From an uncultured Pseudomonadota bacterium (GTDB taxonomy: Bacteria > Pseudomonadota > Gammaproteobacteria > Methylococcales > Methylomonadaceae): a stretch of 62,124 bases of DNA. The notes beneath the pieces are model-generated. The model was not told the DNA's origin. It did no database searches and worked only from the letters and a program-made list of their open reading frames with translations. Location: positions 1-62,124 of the forward strand of contig CAIQWF010000021.1 of the NCBI GenBank assembly GCA_903875455.1, in the 5' to 3' direction. Below are positions 9,470 through 18,631 of the stretch, piece by piece. The position numbers were made by a program, and so were the translations under genes. Position 1 is the stretch's first letter. Each line of letters begins with the position of its first letter.

Positions 9470-10513
9470 TTAGTCTTCATTAAATCGCAGCCGAATAGCC
9501 AGAACGCTTTCCCAATTGCTGAAAAAAGCATCTACACAGCGCGGGTCAAAATGTTTTCCTTTGTTTTCTTTCAGAAAAGCCATTGCCTTTTCAATAGACC
9601 ATGCCTGTTTATAGGGTCTGGCAGACGTTAGGGCATCAAACACATCGGCAACCGCAATAATTCGCCCGTAAATCGGAATCTGCTCACCTTTCAAGCCATA
9701 TGGATAACCTGTGCCATCATATTTTTCGTGATGCGACAATGCGATTTCTGCTCCGACCTGCATTAACCGTGAAGAACTGCCGCTTAAAATTTCACTGCCA
9801 ATTTTGGAATGCTCTTTCATAAAAAGAAATTCAGTGTCGGTTAGCCTGTCCGGCTTAAGCAAAATCGCATCCGGGATCCCCACTTTTCCGATATCGTGCA
9901 TCGGCGCGGCCTCTAAAATCAGATCTTGCTCAGTGACTGAAAACCCCATCTGCGAGGCAATATGCCTGGAATAACACGACATCCTTTTAATGTGTGAGCC
10001 TGTTTCCGGGTCACGGTATTCTGCGGCTTTTGACAGCCTGTGGATTAACTCTTCTTCTCTGTCCCTGATTTCCCGAACCGCTTTTCGCACCTCTTCGGCC
10101 AACCATTCGGCTTTGTCCGCCAGTTTTTGCCGGGTTTCGTGCAGGGTGAGCATGTTTTTCACCCGAATGGTGAACTCGGTCGCATCAATCGGCTTATTTA
10201 AAAAATCGCTGGCCCCCGCCTCCAAAGCCTGATAGCGGACATCGTTATGGTCATTGGCAGTGACCATTAACACCGGAATGCCGTGGGTGGCAGGATAGTT
10301 TTTTAACCGCTTGATGAACTCTATGCCGTCCATTTCAGGCATCATATAGTCAACGATAATCAGTTCATATGGGTTTTGGCTACACCATTCCAACGCTTTT
10401 AACGGACATAAAAAACTGATGGACTCGTACCCCTCAAGGCGCTTTACCAAGTGCCAGAGTAACGTTAAATTGATTTGTACATCATCAATAAGAACTATGG
10501 TTTTCATTATCAC
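9470..10513 (-). CDS. Response regulator with HD-GYP cyclic-di-GMP phosphodiesterase domain (RpfG-like)
   Basis: 347 residues. The receiver domain occupies about 1-125, with the phosphoacceptor Asp in LIIVDYMMPEMDG and the conserved Lys in NKPIDATEF. An HD-GYP domain follows from about 150, with HDIGKVGIPD near 205 and HHEKYDGTGYP near 265. By family, HD-GYP domains hydrolyse cyclic-di-GMP to GMP or pGpG. The gene lies 54 bp upstream of the hybrid kinase gene on the same strand and is divergent from pepN. All metal-ligand motifs are intact, so activity is expected. Confidence 0.93.
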   Translation of the reverse strand: MIMKTIVLIDDVQINLTLLWHLVKRLEGYESISFLCPLKALEWCSQNPYELIIVDYMMPEMDGIEFIKRLKNYPATHGIPVLMVTANDHNDVRYQALEAGASDFLNKPIDATEFTIRVKNMLTLHETRQKLADKAEWLAEEVRKAVREIRDREEELIHRLSKAAEYRDPETGSHIKRMSCYSRHIASQMGFSVTEQDLILEAAPMHDIGKVGIPDAILLKPDRLTDTEFLFMKEHSKIGSEILSGSSSRLMQVGAEIALSHHEKYDGTGYPYGLKGEQIPIYGRIIAVADVFDALTSARPYKQAWSIEKAMAFLKENKGKHFDPRCVDAFFSNWESVLAIRLRFNED

Positions 10514-10703
10514 AAATAAGCAGAGGTAACATTAACAGCAACACCTAGAAGAATTGTCTGACCAGAGATTATAGGTGATTCTACGATACTTAATGTGATT
10601 TTGTGCTGTTTTCTTCAATCCGTTTAGGGCAAAAACTCCAGCTAATCCGTTATAATCAAAATATTCTTTCATTTATGTATTTCACCTGCAAAGAGCAGCC
10701 CCT

Positions 10704-13358
10704 ATGCAAAACACCTGTCCAAATACCATCTATCGGAAAGATTATCGGGTTCCGCCCTTTTTGATTCACAACGTCGAGTTAGATTTTGCCCTTGATGCAC
10801 GGCAGACCCGTGTTACCTCACGCTTAACACTGCAACGCAATCCTGCCAGTCAACATTCAGCCGATGATTTAACCTTGTCAGGTGAAAATCTGACTTTGAT
10901 TCGCATCGCCTTAGACGGCCAGGGCCTGAGTCAGGAAGACTATCAGAAGACCGCTGATGCCCTGACTATTCACAACGTGCCCCAGGCAAAAAGTTTTGTA
11001 ATAGAAATTGAAAACAGCATTAATCCTGAAGCAAACACGGCTTTGGAAGGTTTGTATTTATCCAAAAACATGCTCTGCACCCAATGCGAAGCCCAGGGAT
11101 TTCGGAAAATCACTTACTTTTTAGACCGCCCCGATGTGATGAGCAAATTCACCACCACCTTAACCGGCGATAAGGATTTATATCCGGTGCTGCTGTCAAA
11201 TGGCAATAAAGTTGCGTCTGGCGAACTGGAAAACAATCAGCACTGGGTAAAATGGGAAGATCCGTTTGCCAAGCCCTGCTATTTATTTGCACTGGTGGCA
11301 GGGCAACTGGAAATGATTGAAGACCATTTTCTCACCCTAAGCGGACGCGAGATTACCCTGCAAATTTTTGTCGAAGCCCACGACATCGACAAATGCAGTC
11401 ACGCCATGCAATCGTTAAAACGCGCCATGCGTTGGGACGAAGAAGTTTATGGCCGCGAATACGACCTGGATTTGTATATGGTGGTTGCAGTCAGCCACTT
11501 TAATATGGGGGCGATGGAAAACAAGGGCCTGAATATATTCAACACCAAATTTGTGCTGGCTCGTCCCGATACCGCCACCGATATGGATTATGAAGGTATT
11601 GAAGGCGTGATTGCCCATGAGTATTTTCATAACTGGACCGGCAACCGCATTACCTGCCGCGACTGGTTTCAGCTCAGCCTGAAAGAAGGCTTTACCGTTT
11701 TTCGCGATCAGGAGTTTACCGCCGACCAGACTTCGCGCGGAGTCAAAAGAATTGAAGACGTGAACCTGCTGCGTACCCGCCAGTTTGCCGAAGATGCCGG
11801 GCCGCTGGCCCATCCGGTCCGCCCCGATGCCTATATTGAAATCAACAATTTCTACACCCTGACCGTGTATGAAAAAGGCGCGGAAGTAGTGCGGATGATT
11901 CATACCCTGCTAGGCGCCGAAGGTTTTAGAAAAGGCAGTGATTTATATTTTGACCGGCATGACGGCCAGGCGGTAACTTGCGATGATTTTGTCAAGGCAA
12001 TGGAAGATGCCAACAGCGTTGATTTGAGCCAATTCCGCGAATGGTATTCTCAAGCCGGAACCCCGGTGATTCATGTGGAACAAGCCTACAACGCTATCGA
12101 ACAAACGCTGACTTTAACCTTGGGGCAAAGCTGCCCGGCAACGCCCGGACAAACCAATAAGCCGCCACTGCATATTCCGGTGAAAATGGGGCTGCTAAAC
12201 CCTGACGGCACGGCAGCCAACATAACCCTTCCAGATTTTGACAAGCAGAAAACTCAGGATGAAATAGTTTTGCAACTGACTCAAGCGCAGCAAAGCTTTG
12301 TGTTTGGCAATTTGCCGCAACAACCGGTGCTATCGTTGCTGCGCGGCTTTTCTGCACCGGTTAAGCTAGTGATGGAACAAAGCCTGGAAGAATTGGCGTT
12401 TTTATTAAGCCACGACAGCGATTCTTTCAATCGCTGGGAAGCAGGACAGAAACTGGCTACCGCCATTATTTTTGAACTGATTGCAGAAATTCAAAACAAT
12501 CGCCCCTTGCAGCTGAATCCAATTCTGCTGAGCGCCTATAAAAAAGTTCTTTCCCAACCATGGGAAGATTTATCTTATTTTTCCTTATTGTTGACCTTGC
12601 CGAGTGAAATTTATCTGGCGGAACAAATGGCGGTTGTTGATGTTATCGCCATTCATCAAGCCCGCGAGTTTGTAAAACGCGAGCTGGCCAAACAGTTTCA
12701 GCAAGAGTTTAGCCATCTTTATCAAACCTATCATAAAGATGAGTCTGGAAATTTTGCTGTCGGCGCAATCGGACGACGACGGGTTAAAAATATCTGCTTA
12801 AGCTATTTAAGCTGTCTGGAAAATCAGCAGCTTTATTCTCTGTCTGTGGAACAATTTAATAACGCCGGAAACATGACCGACCAGATCGCTGCTCTTGATG
12901 CCATTGTTAATAGTCATAATCCGGCAAAGCGCAGCTGTCTGGAGGCTTTTTACCGGCAATGGCAGGAAGAAGCTCTGGTTGTGGACAAATGGTTTACTCT
13001 GCAAGCCTGCTCAACCATGCCGGATACTTTTGCAACAGTGTTGGGTTTAATGTCGCATCCGGCTTTTGACATGAAAACCCCGAACCGGGTGCGTTCCTTA
13101 ATTGGGGCATTTTGTCAAAACAATCCCCTGCACTATCACGCTGCAAACGGCGAAGGCTATCAATTTTTGGCAGATCAGGTGATTGCCTTGAACAGTTTGA
13201 ATCCGCAGGTTGCCTCAAGAATGGTCACTGCCTTAACTGCGTGGCGGCGCTTTGATGTGCAACGGCAAGAGCTGATGAAAAAACAGTTGCAGCGGATTAT
13301 GCAAACACCGGATATTTCCCCGGATGTTTATGAAATTGCCAGTAAAAGTTTAGAGTGA
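10704..13358 (+). CDS. pepN: Aminopeptidase N (M1 family)
   Basis: 884 residues, close to E. coli PepN in length. The GAMEN substrate-binding motif (GAMENKG) is near residue 268. The zinc site HEYFHNW is near 305, with the third ligand Glu about 20 residues later in LKEGFTVF. The typical DUF3458-like C-terminal domains follow. The enzyme removes N-terminal residues from cytoplasmic peptides. The gene is monocistronic or followed by the small DUF3147 gene, 38 bp downstream. It is divergent from the HD-GYP gene across about 190 bp, which must hold both promoters. Confidence 0.97.
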   Translation: MQNTCPNTIYRKDYRVPPFLIHNVELDFALDARQTRVTSRLTLQRNPASQHSADDLTLSGENLTLIRIALDGQGLSQEDYQKTADALTIHNVPQAKSFVIEIENSINPEANTALEGLYLSKNMLCTQCEAQGFRKITYFLDRPDVMSKFTTTLTGDKDLYPVLLSNGNKVASGELENNQHWVKWEDPFAKPCYLFALVAGQLEMIEDHFLTLSGREITLQIFVEAHDIDKCSHAMQSLKRAMRWDEEVYGREYDLDLYMVVAVSHFNMGAMENKGLNIFNTKFVLARPDTATDMDYEGIEGVIAHEYFHNWTGNRITCRDWFQLSLKEGFTVFRDQEFTADQTSRGVKRIEDVNLLRTRQFAEDAGPLAHPVRPDAYIEINNFYTLTVYEKGAEVVRMIHTLLGAEGFRKGSDLYFDRHDGQAVTCDDFVKAMEDANSVDLSQFREWYSQAGTPVIHVEQAYNAIEQTLTLTLGQSCPATPGQTNKPPLHIPVKMGLLNPDGTAANITLPDFDKQKTQDEIVLQLTQAQQSFVFGNLPQQPVLSLLRGFSAPVKLVMEQSLEELAFLLSHDSDSFNRWEAGQKLATAIIFELIAEIQNNRPLQLNPILLSAYKKVLSQPWEDLSYFSLLLTLPSEIYLAEQMAVVDVIAIHQAREFVKRELAKQFQQEFSHLYQTYHKDESGNFAVGAIGRRRVKNICLSYLSCLENQQLYSLSVEQFNNAGNMTDQIAALDAIVNSHNPAKRSCLEAFYRQWQEEALVVDKWFTLQACSTMPDTFATVLGLMSHPAFDMKTPNRVRSLIGAFCQNNPLHYHAANGEGYQFLADQVIALNSLNPQVASRMVTALTAWRRFDVQRQELMKKQLQRIMQTPDISPDVYEIASKSLE

Positions 13359-13396
13359 CTCTTGGCTTTTTTGCATTAGGTAGAGGTTAATTTAAA

Positions 13397-13747
13397 GTGC
13401 TTTACACAATTGCAAAATTTATTATCACCGCCGGCTTGATTGTGCTGATTTCTGAAATCTCAAAACGCAATACCTCGCTGGCAGCGTTGCTGGCCTCGTT
13501 GCCGCTGGTTTCCGTGCTTGCCATGTTATGGCTTTATATTGATACTAAAGATGCAGTTAAAGTGGCGGATCTGGCGAACAATATCTTGTGGCTGTTCATC
13601 CCGTCTGTGGCTTTTTTTCTTGTCCTGCCGATACTGCTGAAAAAAGGCCTGGATTTTTATCTCAGCATGGGGATTGCATCGTCAATTACCGCAGGCTGTT
13701 ATTTTTTAATGCTGGTGATTCTGGCGCGTTATGGCATTAAACTGTAA
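13397..13747 (+). CDS. DUF3147-family small membrane protein
   Basis: 116 residues with four hydrophobic segments (about 4-20, 28-48, 62-80 and 88-112). The N-terminal ISEISKRNTSLAALLASLP segment is typical of DUF3147 proteins. The start is GTG at 13397. The function is unknown; by hydropathy it is an inner-membrane protein. It follows pepN closely and could be read through from it. Confidence 0.75.
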   Translation: MLYTIAKFIITAGLIVLISEISKRNTSLAALLASLPLVSVLAMLWLYIDTKDAVKVADLANNILWLFIPSVAFFLVLPILLKKGLDFYLSMGIASSITAGCYFLMLVILARYGIKL

Positions 13748-13790
13748 TGCGCCTAACTTCAAACTTGTTTCTGTTAGCAAAGGCTTTATT

Positions 13791-13898
13791 ATGAAAATTG
13801 TACAATTCATACATCATCACAAACATAAATATTACATTCTGATTGCGCTTGGGCTTGTTATACTGCTGATTGTCAGCTCAGCGTTAGCAATGGTCTAA
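13791..13898 (+). CDS. Small single-span membrane protein candidate (35 codons)
   Basis: The ATG at 13791 opens a 35-codon frame that starts MKIVQFIHHHKHKYY and continues with a strongly hydrophobic helix rich in Ile, Leu and Val, ending at TAA 13896-13898. An AAAGG sequence about 7 bases upstream could be a ribosome-binding site. The layout (basic, His-rich start and one transmembrane helix) is that of small membrane proteins. The sequence fits no family I recognise. It lies between the DUF3147 gene and a hairpin that abuts the end of glnE. A chance ORF cannot be excluded. Confidence 0.45.
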   Translation: MKIVQFIHHHKHKYYILIALGLVILLIVSSALAMV

Positions 13899-13912
13899 CT
13901 TAACCGACAGTT

Positions 13913-13940
13913 GTAGAGACGCAATATTTCACGTCTCTAC
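13913..13940. repeat. Perfect 9-bp inverted repeat (GTAGAGACG / CGTCTCTAC)
   Basis: GTAGAGACG (13913-13921) and CGTCTCTAC (13932-13940) flank a 10-base AT-rich loop. The right arm covers the glnE stop codon, and the small ORF ends 15 bp before the left arm. There is no T-run, so it is not a classical intrinsic terminator. The same motif style occurs as a dispersed palindromic repeat in several bacterial genomes, to my recollection, and it may act as a bidirectional transcript end. Confidence 0.6.
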
Positions 13941-16807
13941 TCCATTATTTCTGCCCACAGCCCCTCTACAAACTCTCTTTGCTCTGCAAATTCAGTTTCA
14001 TCGGCAACGGCTTTATTGCCTTGCAAAACCTGTCTATGTCCAACATCCCGATAATGACAATAAGCAGTTTTTAATTGCAGCGCCTGTTTCGGCGTGAAAA
14101 AATCATGCGCCGCCAAACCTTCAATCAACCTGACATTATCGGTGTAAGTGGTTAAATCAGGATAAAGCGCACTTTGGTCCAAAATTGCAAACTGCACCAT
14201 AAACTCAATATCAGCAATTCCGCCCTTGCTTTGTTTCAGATCAAATTGCCCCGCTTCTTTGGATGCCAAAGCCTCGCGCATTTTTTCGCGCATTTCCCGC
14301 ACTTCAGTTTTCAGTTTTTCATGGTCTCTGGGCAGCGACAAAATGCGGCGGCGAATTTCTTCGTATTCTGTCTGCAACGCCTTGTCTCCGGCAATAAACC
14401 GCCCGCGCACCAACGCCTGATGCTCCCAAGTCCAAGCCTCATTGCGCAAATAACCTTCATAACTTTTAATGTGTGAAACCAATAAACCGGAATTACCGCT
14501 CGGCCTTAAGCGTAAATCCACTTCATACAGTACCCCGGACAGCATTTTGGTATCCAAAATATGGCGAATTTTTTGCCCTAACCGCCCATAAAACTGTACG
14601 CAGCTAATCGGTTTCTCACCCTGCGTCATGGCATTACCATCTTCGGCGTCGTACAAAAACACCATATCCAAATCAGAGCCGTAACCTAATTCGATACCGC
14701 CCAATTTGCCAAAACCGATCACGGCAAAGCCGACGGCTTTCTCGCTTGCCTGCCCTGGAAAGCCATGTTTTTCACAAAGAGCCTGCCACGAATAATCCAC
14801 CACATATTCGACAATAGTTTCAGCGATATAGGTTAAATAATCGCTGACCACCATCAGTGGAATCGCGCCCATAATATCCGCAGCTGCGACCCGCAATACG
14901 CTCAGCTGTTTAAACTGGCGCAGAATAATCATTACCTGTTCTTCGTCGCGGCTGTCAATTTTTTGCATCTGCTGGTTAAGCTGTTCCGCCAGCGCCTGTT
15001 TTTTCAACGGCTCATATAATGAACGGGTGTCCATCAACTCATCAAAGAGCACCGGATACCGCGATAAATAATCACACACCCAGGCACTTGCCGATGACAG
15101 TTTTACCATCTGTGCCAAAGCTTCAGGATTTTCGGCCAGCAACGCCAGATACACATTGCGCCCGGCCACCGCTTCAAACAAATCCAGAATCCGTTTAAAA
15201 GTTTCATCGGGATTTTTTATCCACAGCATCGCACTAATCAGCTGCGGCATTAACCGCTCCAATACTGCCGCGCCCTTGCTGGTCAAGCGTTTGATGGAAT
15301 GGGAATTTTTAAAATCGGTGAGCTGTTTCAAGGCGACGGCGGGATGATAAAAACCATGCTCTTCCAATTGCGCAATCAGTTCATGTTCATCGGCTTTTGC
15401 CAGCCAGACGCAATGACTGTTGCTGGTTTTTTGTTCTGGTGCTGTCAGGGAAAAAACCTGGTCGAACATTGCCTGTACCTGCTCACGCACCTGATTTAAC
15501 TTCTGGAGAAAACTATTCCAATCGGCAAAATCCAGCGAATACGCCAGAATTTGCTGCACTTCCGCTGTTTTCGGCAAATCGTGAGTTTGTTTGTCCTGAT
15601 ATTGTTGAATGTGGTTTTCCACGCGGCGCAAAAAATAATAGGATTCGGTCAGTTGCTGCGCATCTTCGGCAGTGATTAACTCCATTTCTCCCAACGTCCG
15701 TAAAATATCCAGAATCCCGCGCTGTTGCAGACGCGGCTCACGGCCACCGCGAATTAATTGAAACGCCTGACCGATAAACTCAATTTCCCGAATGCCGCCG
15801 CGTCCCAGTTTCACATTGTCCAAGCGATCTTTGCGGCGCAATTCCTGATTAATTTGCGCTTTAAGAGAACGCAATTCTTCAAACGCGCCGTAATCGAGAT
15901 ATTTTCGATACACAAAAGGTTTCAGCATCGCCATAAACTGGGCACCGTGCCTGAAGTCGCCCGCCACCTGCCGCGCTTTAATCATCGCGTAACGTTCCCA
16001 TTCCCGTGCCTGAGTCTGGTAATAGTTTTCCATGCCGTCAAAAGTCATAATCACCGGGCCGCTGTCTCCGAAAGGGCGCAAGCGAATGTCGGTACGGAAC
16101 ACAAAGCCATCCACGGTTTGTGCATCCAACACTTTCACCAGACTGCGACAAATCTGGGCAAAAAATTCCCCGTAGGTGGTTTGTTTGCGGTCGGTTAATT
16201 CACCATCGTGCAAATAGGCGAAAATCAAATCAATATCAGAGGAATAATTCAGCTCAAACGCGCCGAGCTTTCCCATTCCCAATACTACGATATTAATCGG
16301 CGTACCATCCGCAGTCACTGGTGTGCCGCGTTTTTCACAGGCTTGTTGATAAAGAAAGTCGAGGGCGTATTGAATGCAGGCATCTGCCAGCCATGACAGC
16401 TCTAATAAAGTTTGTTTTAAATCTTCCCAACCAGCCAAATCCCGCCAGGCAGTCCGCACCATTTCCCGCCGCCGAAACTGCCGCAATAAGGTCATCAACT
16501 CAGGTTCTGAACTCGGTGCAAAAGTTGCCAGTTTTTTAGTATACGTATCGCTTTGATAGGCAGAGGTTAAATCGCCGGAATTAACCAAATCAGGCAATAA
16601 TTGAGGATTGCGACTGCAACTTTCAGCAATAAACTGGCTGGAATACCAGACTTTCACCAGCGTTTCCGTCACTGTTTCATTTTGAAACGCAAGATTTGCG
16701 GCAGTGATTTTTTCCAGCCACGCCTGCAAAGAAATTTTCACGCTGGCTTGTGCGGATTCAGGAAGTTGTTGGATTTGAACGTGAAAACAGTCAGTAGAAA
16801 ACATCAT
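13937..16807 (-). CDS. glnE: Bifunctional glutamine synthetase adenylyltransferase/deadenylase
   Basis: 956 residues, against about 946 in E. coli. There are two nucleotidyltransferase domains: the N-terminal deadenylase domain with YSSDIDLIFAY and the C-terminal adenylylase domain with GYGSDLDMVFLYD. Each is followed by its regulatory helical segment (LGRGGIREIEF and QSKGGIADIEFM). The protein controls glutamine synthetase by reversible AMP transfer, under PII control by family knowledge. The reading frame is intact. The gene is probably transcribed with, or after, the upstream DUF4240 gene. Confidence 0.97.
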   Translation of the reverse strand: MMFSTDCFHVQIQQLPESAQASVKISLQAWLEKITAANLAFQNETVTETLVKVWYSSQFIAESCSRNPQLLPDLVNSGDLTSAYQSDTYTKKLATFAPSSEPELMTLLRQFRRREMVRTAWRDLAGWEDLKQTLLELSWLADACIQYALDFLYQQACEKRGTPVTADGTPINIVVLGMGKLGAFELNYSSDIDLIFAYLHDGELTDRKQTTYGEFFAQICRSLVKVLDAQTVDGFVFRTDIRLRPFGDSGPVIMTFDGMENYYQTQAREWERYAMIKARQVAGDFRHGAQFMAMLKPFVYRKYLDYGAFEELRSLKAQINQELRRKDRLDNVKLGRGGIREIEFIGQAFQLIRGGREPRLQQRGILDILRTLGEMELITAEDAQQLTESYYFLRRVENHIQQYQDKQTHDLPKTAEVQQILAYSLDFADWNSFLQKLNQVREQVQAMFDQVFSLTAPEQKTSNSHCVWLAKADEHELIAQLEEHGFYHPAVALKQLTDFKNSHSIKRLTSKGAAVLERLMPQLISAMLWIKNPDETFKRILDLFEAVAGRNVYLALLAENPEALAQMVKLSSASAWVCDYLSRYPVLFDELMDTRSLYEPLKKQALAEQLNQQMQKIDSRDEEQVMIILRQFKQLSVLRVAAADIMGAIPLMVVSDYLTYIAETIVEYVVDYSWQALCEKHGFPGQASEKAVGFAVIGFGKLGGIELGYGSDLDMVFLYDAEDGNAMTQGEKPISCVQFYGRLGQKIRHILDTKMLSGVLYEVDLRLRPSGNSGLLVSHIKSYEGYLRNEAWTWEHQALVRGRFIAGDKALQTEYEEIRRRILSLPRDHEKLKTEVREMREKMREALASKEAGQFDLKQSKGGIADIEFMVQFAILDQSALYPDLTTYTDNVRLIEGLAAHDFFTPKQALQLKTAYCHYRDVGHRQVLQGNKAVADETEFAEQREFVEGLWAEIME

Positions 16808-16899
16808 CAGCAGGAAAAGTTAAGTTTTTATCAATACACTCCAGCCCTTTCTGGGCTGAAAATCAGGGACGATTCATTCAGCACTGCGAAAACAAAGTG

Positions 16900-17427
16900 T
16901 TACCAAAAGGCTTTATAAAGTCTGGGAAAGAGTTTTTTGGCTTTTTTCTCGTCCAAATCGCCGGTTTTCTGGTCATACCATGCGTCAAAACTAATCTCAG
17001 GATACGGATAATCCTGGGTTTTTTCGCTAAAATCTTCCAGTCCGGTTTTTTCAACTGCCATCGTATAAAGCAGCCCCAAAATTTCCTCCAAAATGGGATC
17101 GATGTCTTCGTTATCGGCGATTTTCACTAAACTGTCAGGATTGGCGAGGGCGTTATCAAACGCCTCCTTGCCTTGTGCAATCAGCCAGGCACGGAAATAA
17201 TCAAAGCCGTCATCTGAACAGCCGCCCAAAATAAGGTAGGCCGCGCCCCAAAGATTGCCGTTGTATGACTGTGCATACAGTTTGTTGAAAATATCATAAA
17301 AGGCAATAAATTCCTCTTCACTTAACGGATTAAGCAAAGCTTCCAGTTGCGAGAGCTGCAATTCATAATCGTGTTTGGTATTCTGGCGCGATTGTTCAAT
17401 GAGGTGCCAAAAGCGTTTTTCGTCCAT
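16900..17427 (-). CDS. DUF4240 domain protein
   Basis: About 175 residues. The ATG at 17427 (start MDEKRFWHLIEQS) fits the family's usual N-terminus and has an AGGA ribosome-binding site, whereas the longer frame from 17451 adds eight non-conserved residues. Aromatic and acidic residues dominate (LWGAAYLILGG, GFDYFRAWLIAQG), as in DUF4240 proteins. It is soluble, with no signal peptide. The function is unknown, and family members often sit in immunity-like or stress contexts. It lies 32 bp downstream of the propeller-like gene on the same strand. Confidence 0.75.
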   Translation of the reverse strand: MDEKRFWHLIEQSRQNTKHDYELQLSQLEALLNPLSEEEFIAFYDIFNKLYAQSYNGNLWGAAYLILGGCSDDGFDYFRAWLIAQGKEAFDNALANPDSLVKIADNEDIDPILEEILGLLYTMAVEKTGLEDFSEKTQDYPYPEISFDAWYDQKTGDLDEKKAKKLFPRLYKAFW

Positions 17428-17459
17428 TGTTTTTCCTGATACAAAAGTCATTTTTTAAC

Positions 17460-18464
17460 TTATTTGGGGAAATTAAAGCTATCGGCCACCGGTTCAATTT
17501 GAAACACCCGATTCGGCATGTGGGTGTTAATGGTTTTTTCCTTGCCGTTGGCATCGCGTTCGCGCAATTTGAAAGCATTACAATCGGCAATTAAATGGGT
17601 GCCGAATGGGGTTTCAATCGCGTCCTGCACCCATTTCACCGGAAAATATTTATTGGTGCCGGGAATCCGCTCTGTTAATTGGAATTCCTTGTTAAACAAC
17701 AGCACTTCACCTTTACGGGAATTCGACAGCATATAACCGCCGGAATGCGGGCGAATATGGTGGGCGCCGTTCAAATCAGAAATCACAATTTCAGTATTCA
17801 AGGTTTCGCGGTCAACTCGTGCCACTTTGCCTTGATAAAACAAAATCGTCAGCACTTTGGAAGAGTCGTAGGGGTCAACAATCGCAGAATTCAAATGGGT
17901 GGTTTGCAAGCGACCGGGATAATTTTTCAGGCGGTGGTCAATGCTTTTATCAATCACGCGGGTGCCGCCGCCGTAAGCCTGGTCGTAACCGTGTTCGGTT
18001 CCCCACCACGACCAAATCAGATTGCCGCTTAAATCAAATTCCAGCAAGGCATCAACACCGCTGGAAGTAACCAGCAAGCCTTTTTCGGTGCGGCGCAACG
18101 AGCGCACCTGAGTTAATAACGGGCTGCGTATTTCCAGATCAATCTCACCTTTATCGTTCATGCGGGCGATATGTTCATCACCGGAAACGCCGTCTTCTGA
18201 ACAGGGCAACCCGGTGATGAAATACAAGCCTTCACCGGCGATATAGTGCATTCCAAACGGTTTGGTGAGAAAAAGCTCGCCCAATGATTTGATGCCGCCT
18301 AATGTTCCGTCATGCTCAAACAATTGCAATTTTCCGCCCGGTTCGCCGCGAAATACATCGTTGGATTTGTCTTTGCCGCGAATGATGCGGTTAAGCCTGA
18401 ATTTGGCATAATCCCAGTTGGTTTGCGGATAAGAGACTACAAATTTCATTTTATTTTCGTTCAT
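17460..18464 (-). CDS. Propeller-like protein of unknown function (aryl-sulfotransferase-like fold)
   Basis: 334 residues, soluble, without a signal peptide. The repeating pattern of short strands and DG/GN turns (KLQLFEHDG, LLEFDLSGNLIWSWWG, TLNTEIVISDLNGAHHIRP, SGGYMLSNSRKGEVLLFN) points to a beta-propeller of the ASST/NHL type. LSGNLIWSWWGTEHG in particular resembles arylsulfotransferase-like proteins. I cannot assign a catalytic residue or substrate. It is the first gene of a pair with the DUF4240 gene. Confidence 0.5.
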   Translation of the reverse strand: MNENKMKFVVSYPQTNWDYAKFRLNRIIRGKDKSNDVFRGEPGGKLQLFEHDGTLGGIKSLGELFLTKPFGMHYIAGEGLYFITGLPCSEDGVSGDEHIARMNDKGEIDLEIRSPLLTQVRSLRRTEKGLLVTSSGVDALLEFDLSGNLIWSWWGTEHGYDQAYGGGTRVIDKSIDHRLKNYPGRLQTTHLNSAIVDPYDSSKVLTILFYQGKVARVDRETLNTEIVISDLNGAHHIRPHSGGYMLSNSRKGEVLLFNKEFQLTERIPGTNKYFPVKWVQDAIETPFGTHLIADCNAFKLRERDANGKEKTINTHMPNRVFQIEPVADSFNFPK

Positions 18465-18631
18465 TGATGTGTTTTAAGTGGAGTTTTGAAAAATTGTCGC
18501 AGAATTGCTGCATCAGTGCAGTTTTTATTTTGTTTAAGGTTTTCAGTGTGTTTTTGCCGTTTATGTTATTTTCTGCTCTCGTAACTCAGATAGAGCTCTT
18601 TCACGATTTGCTTAGCATCGCCTAACCTTGA

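Noticed and set aside
11415-11903. 162-codon minus-strand ORF within pepN
   Set aside because: It lies opposite the most conserved part of pepN (GAMEN and HEYFH) and has no recognisable domain or ribosome site.
16842-16858. CAGCCC/GGGCTG hairpin between glnE and the DUF4240 gene as a terminator
   Set aside because: Only a 6-bp stem, and no T-run on the strand transcribed in this region.
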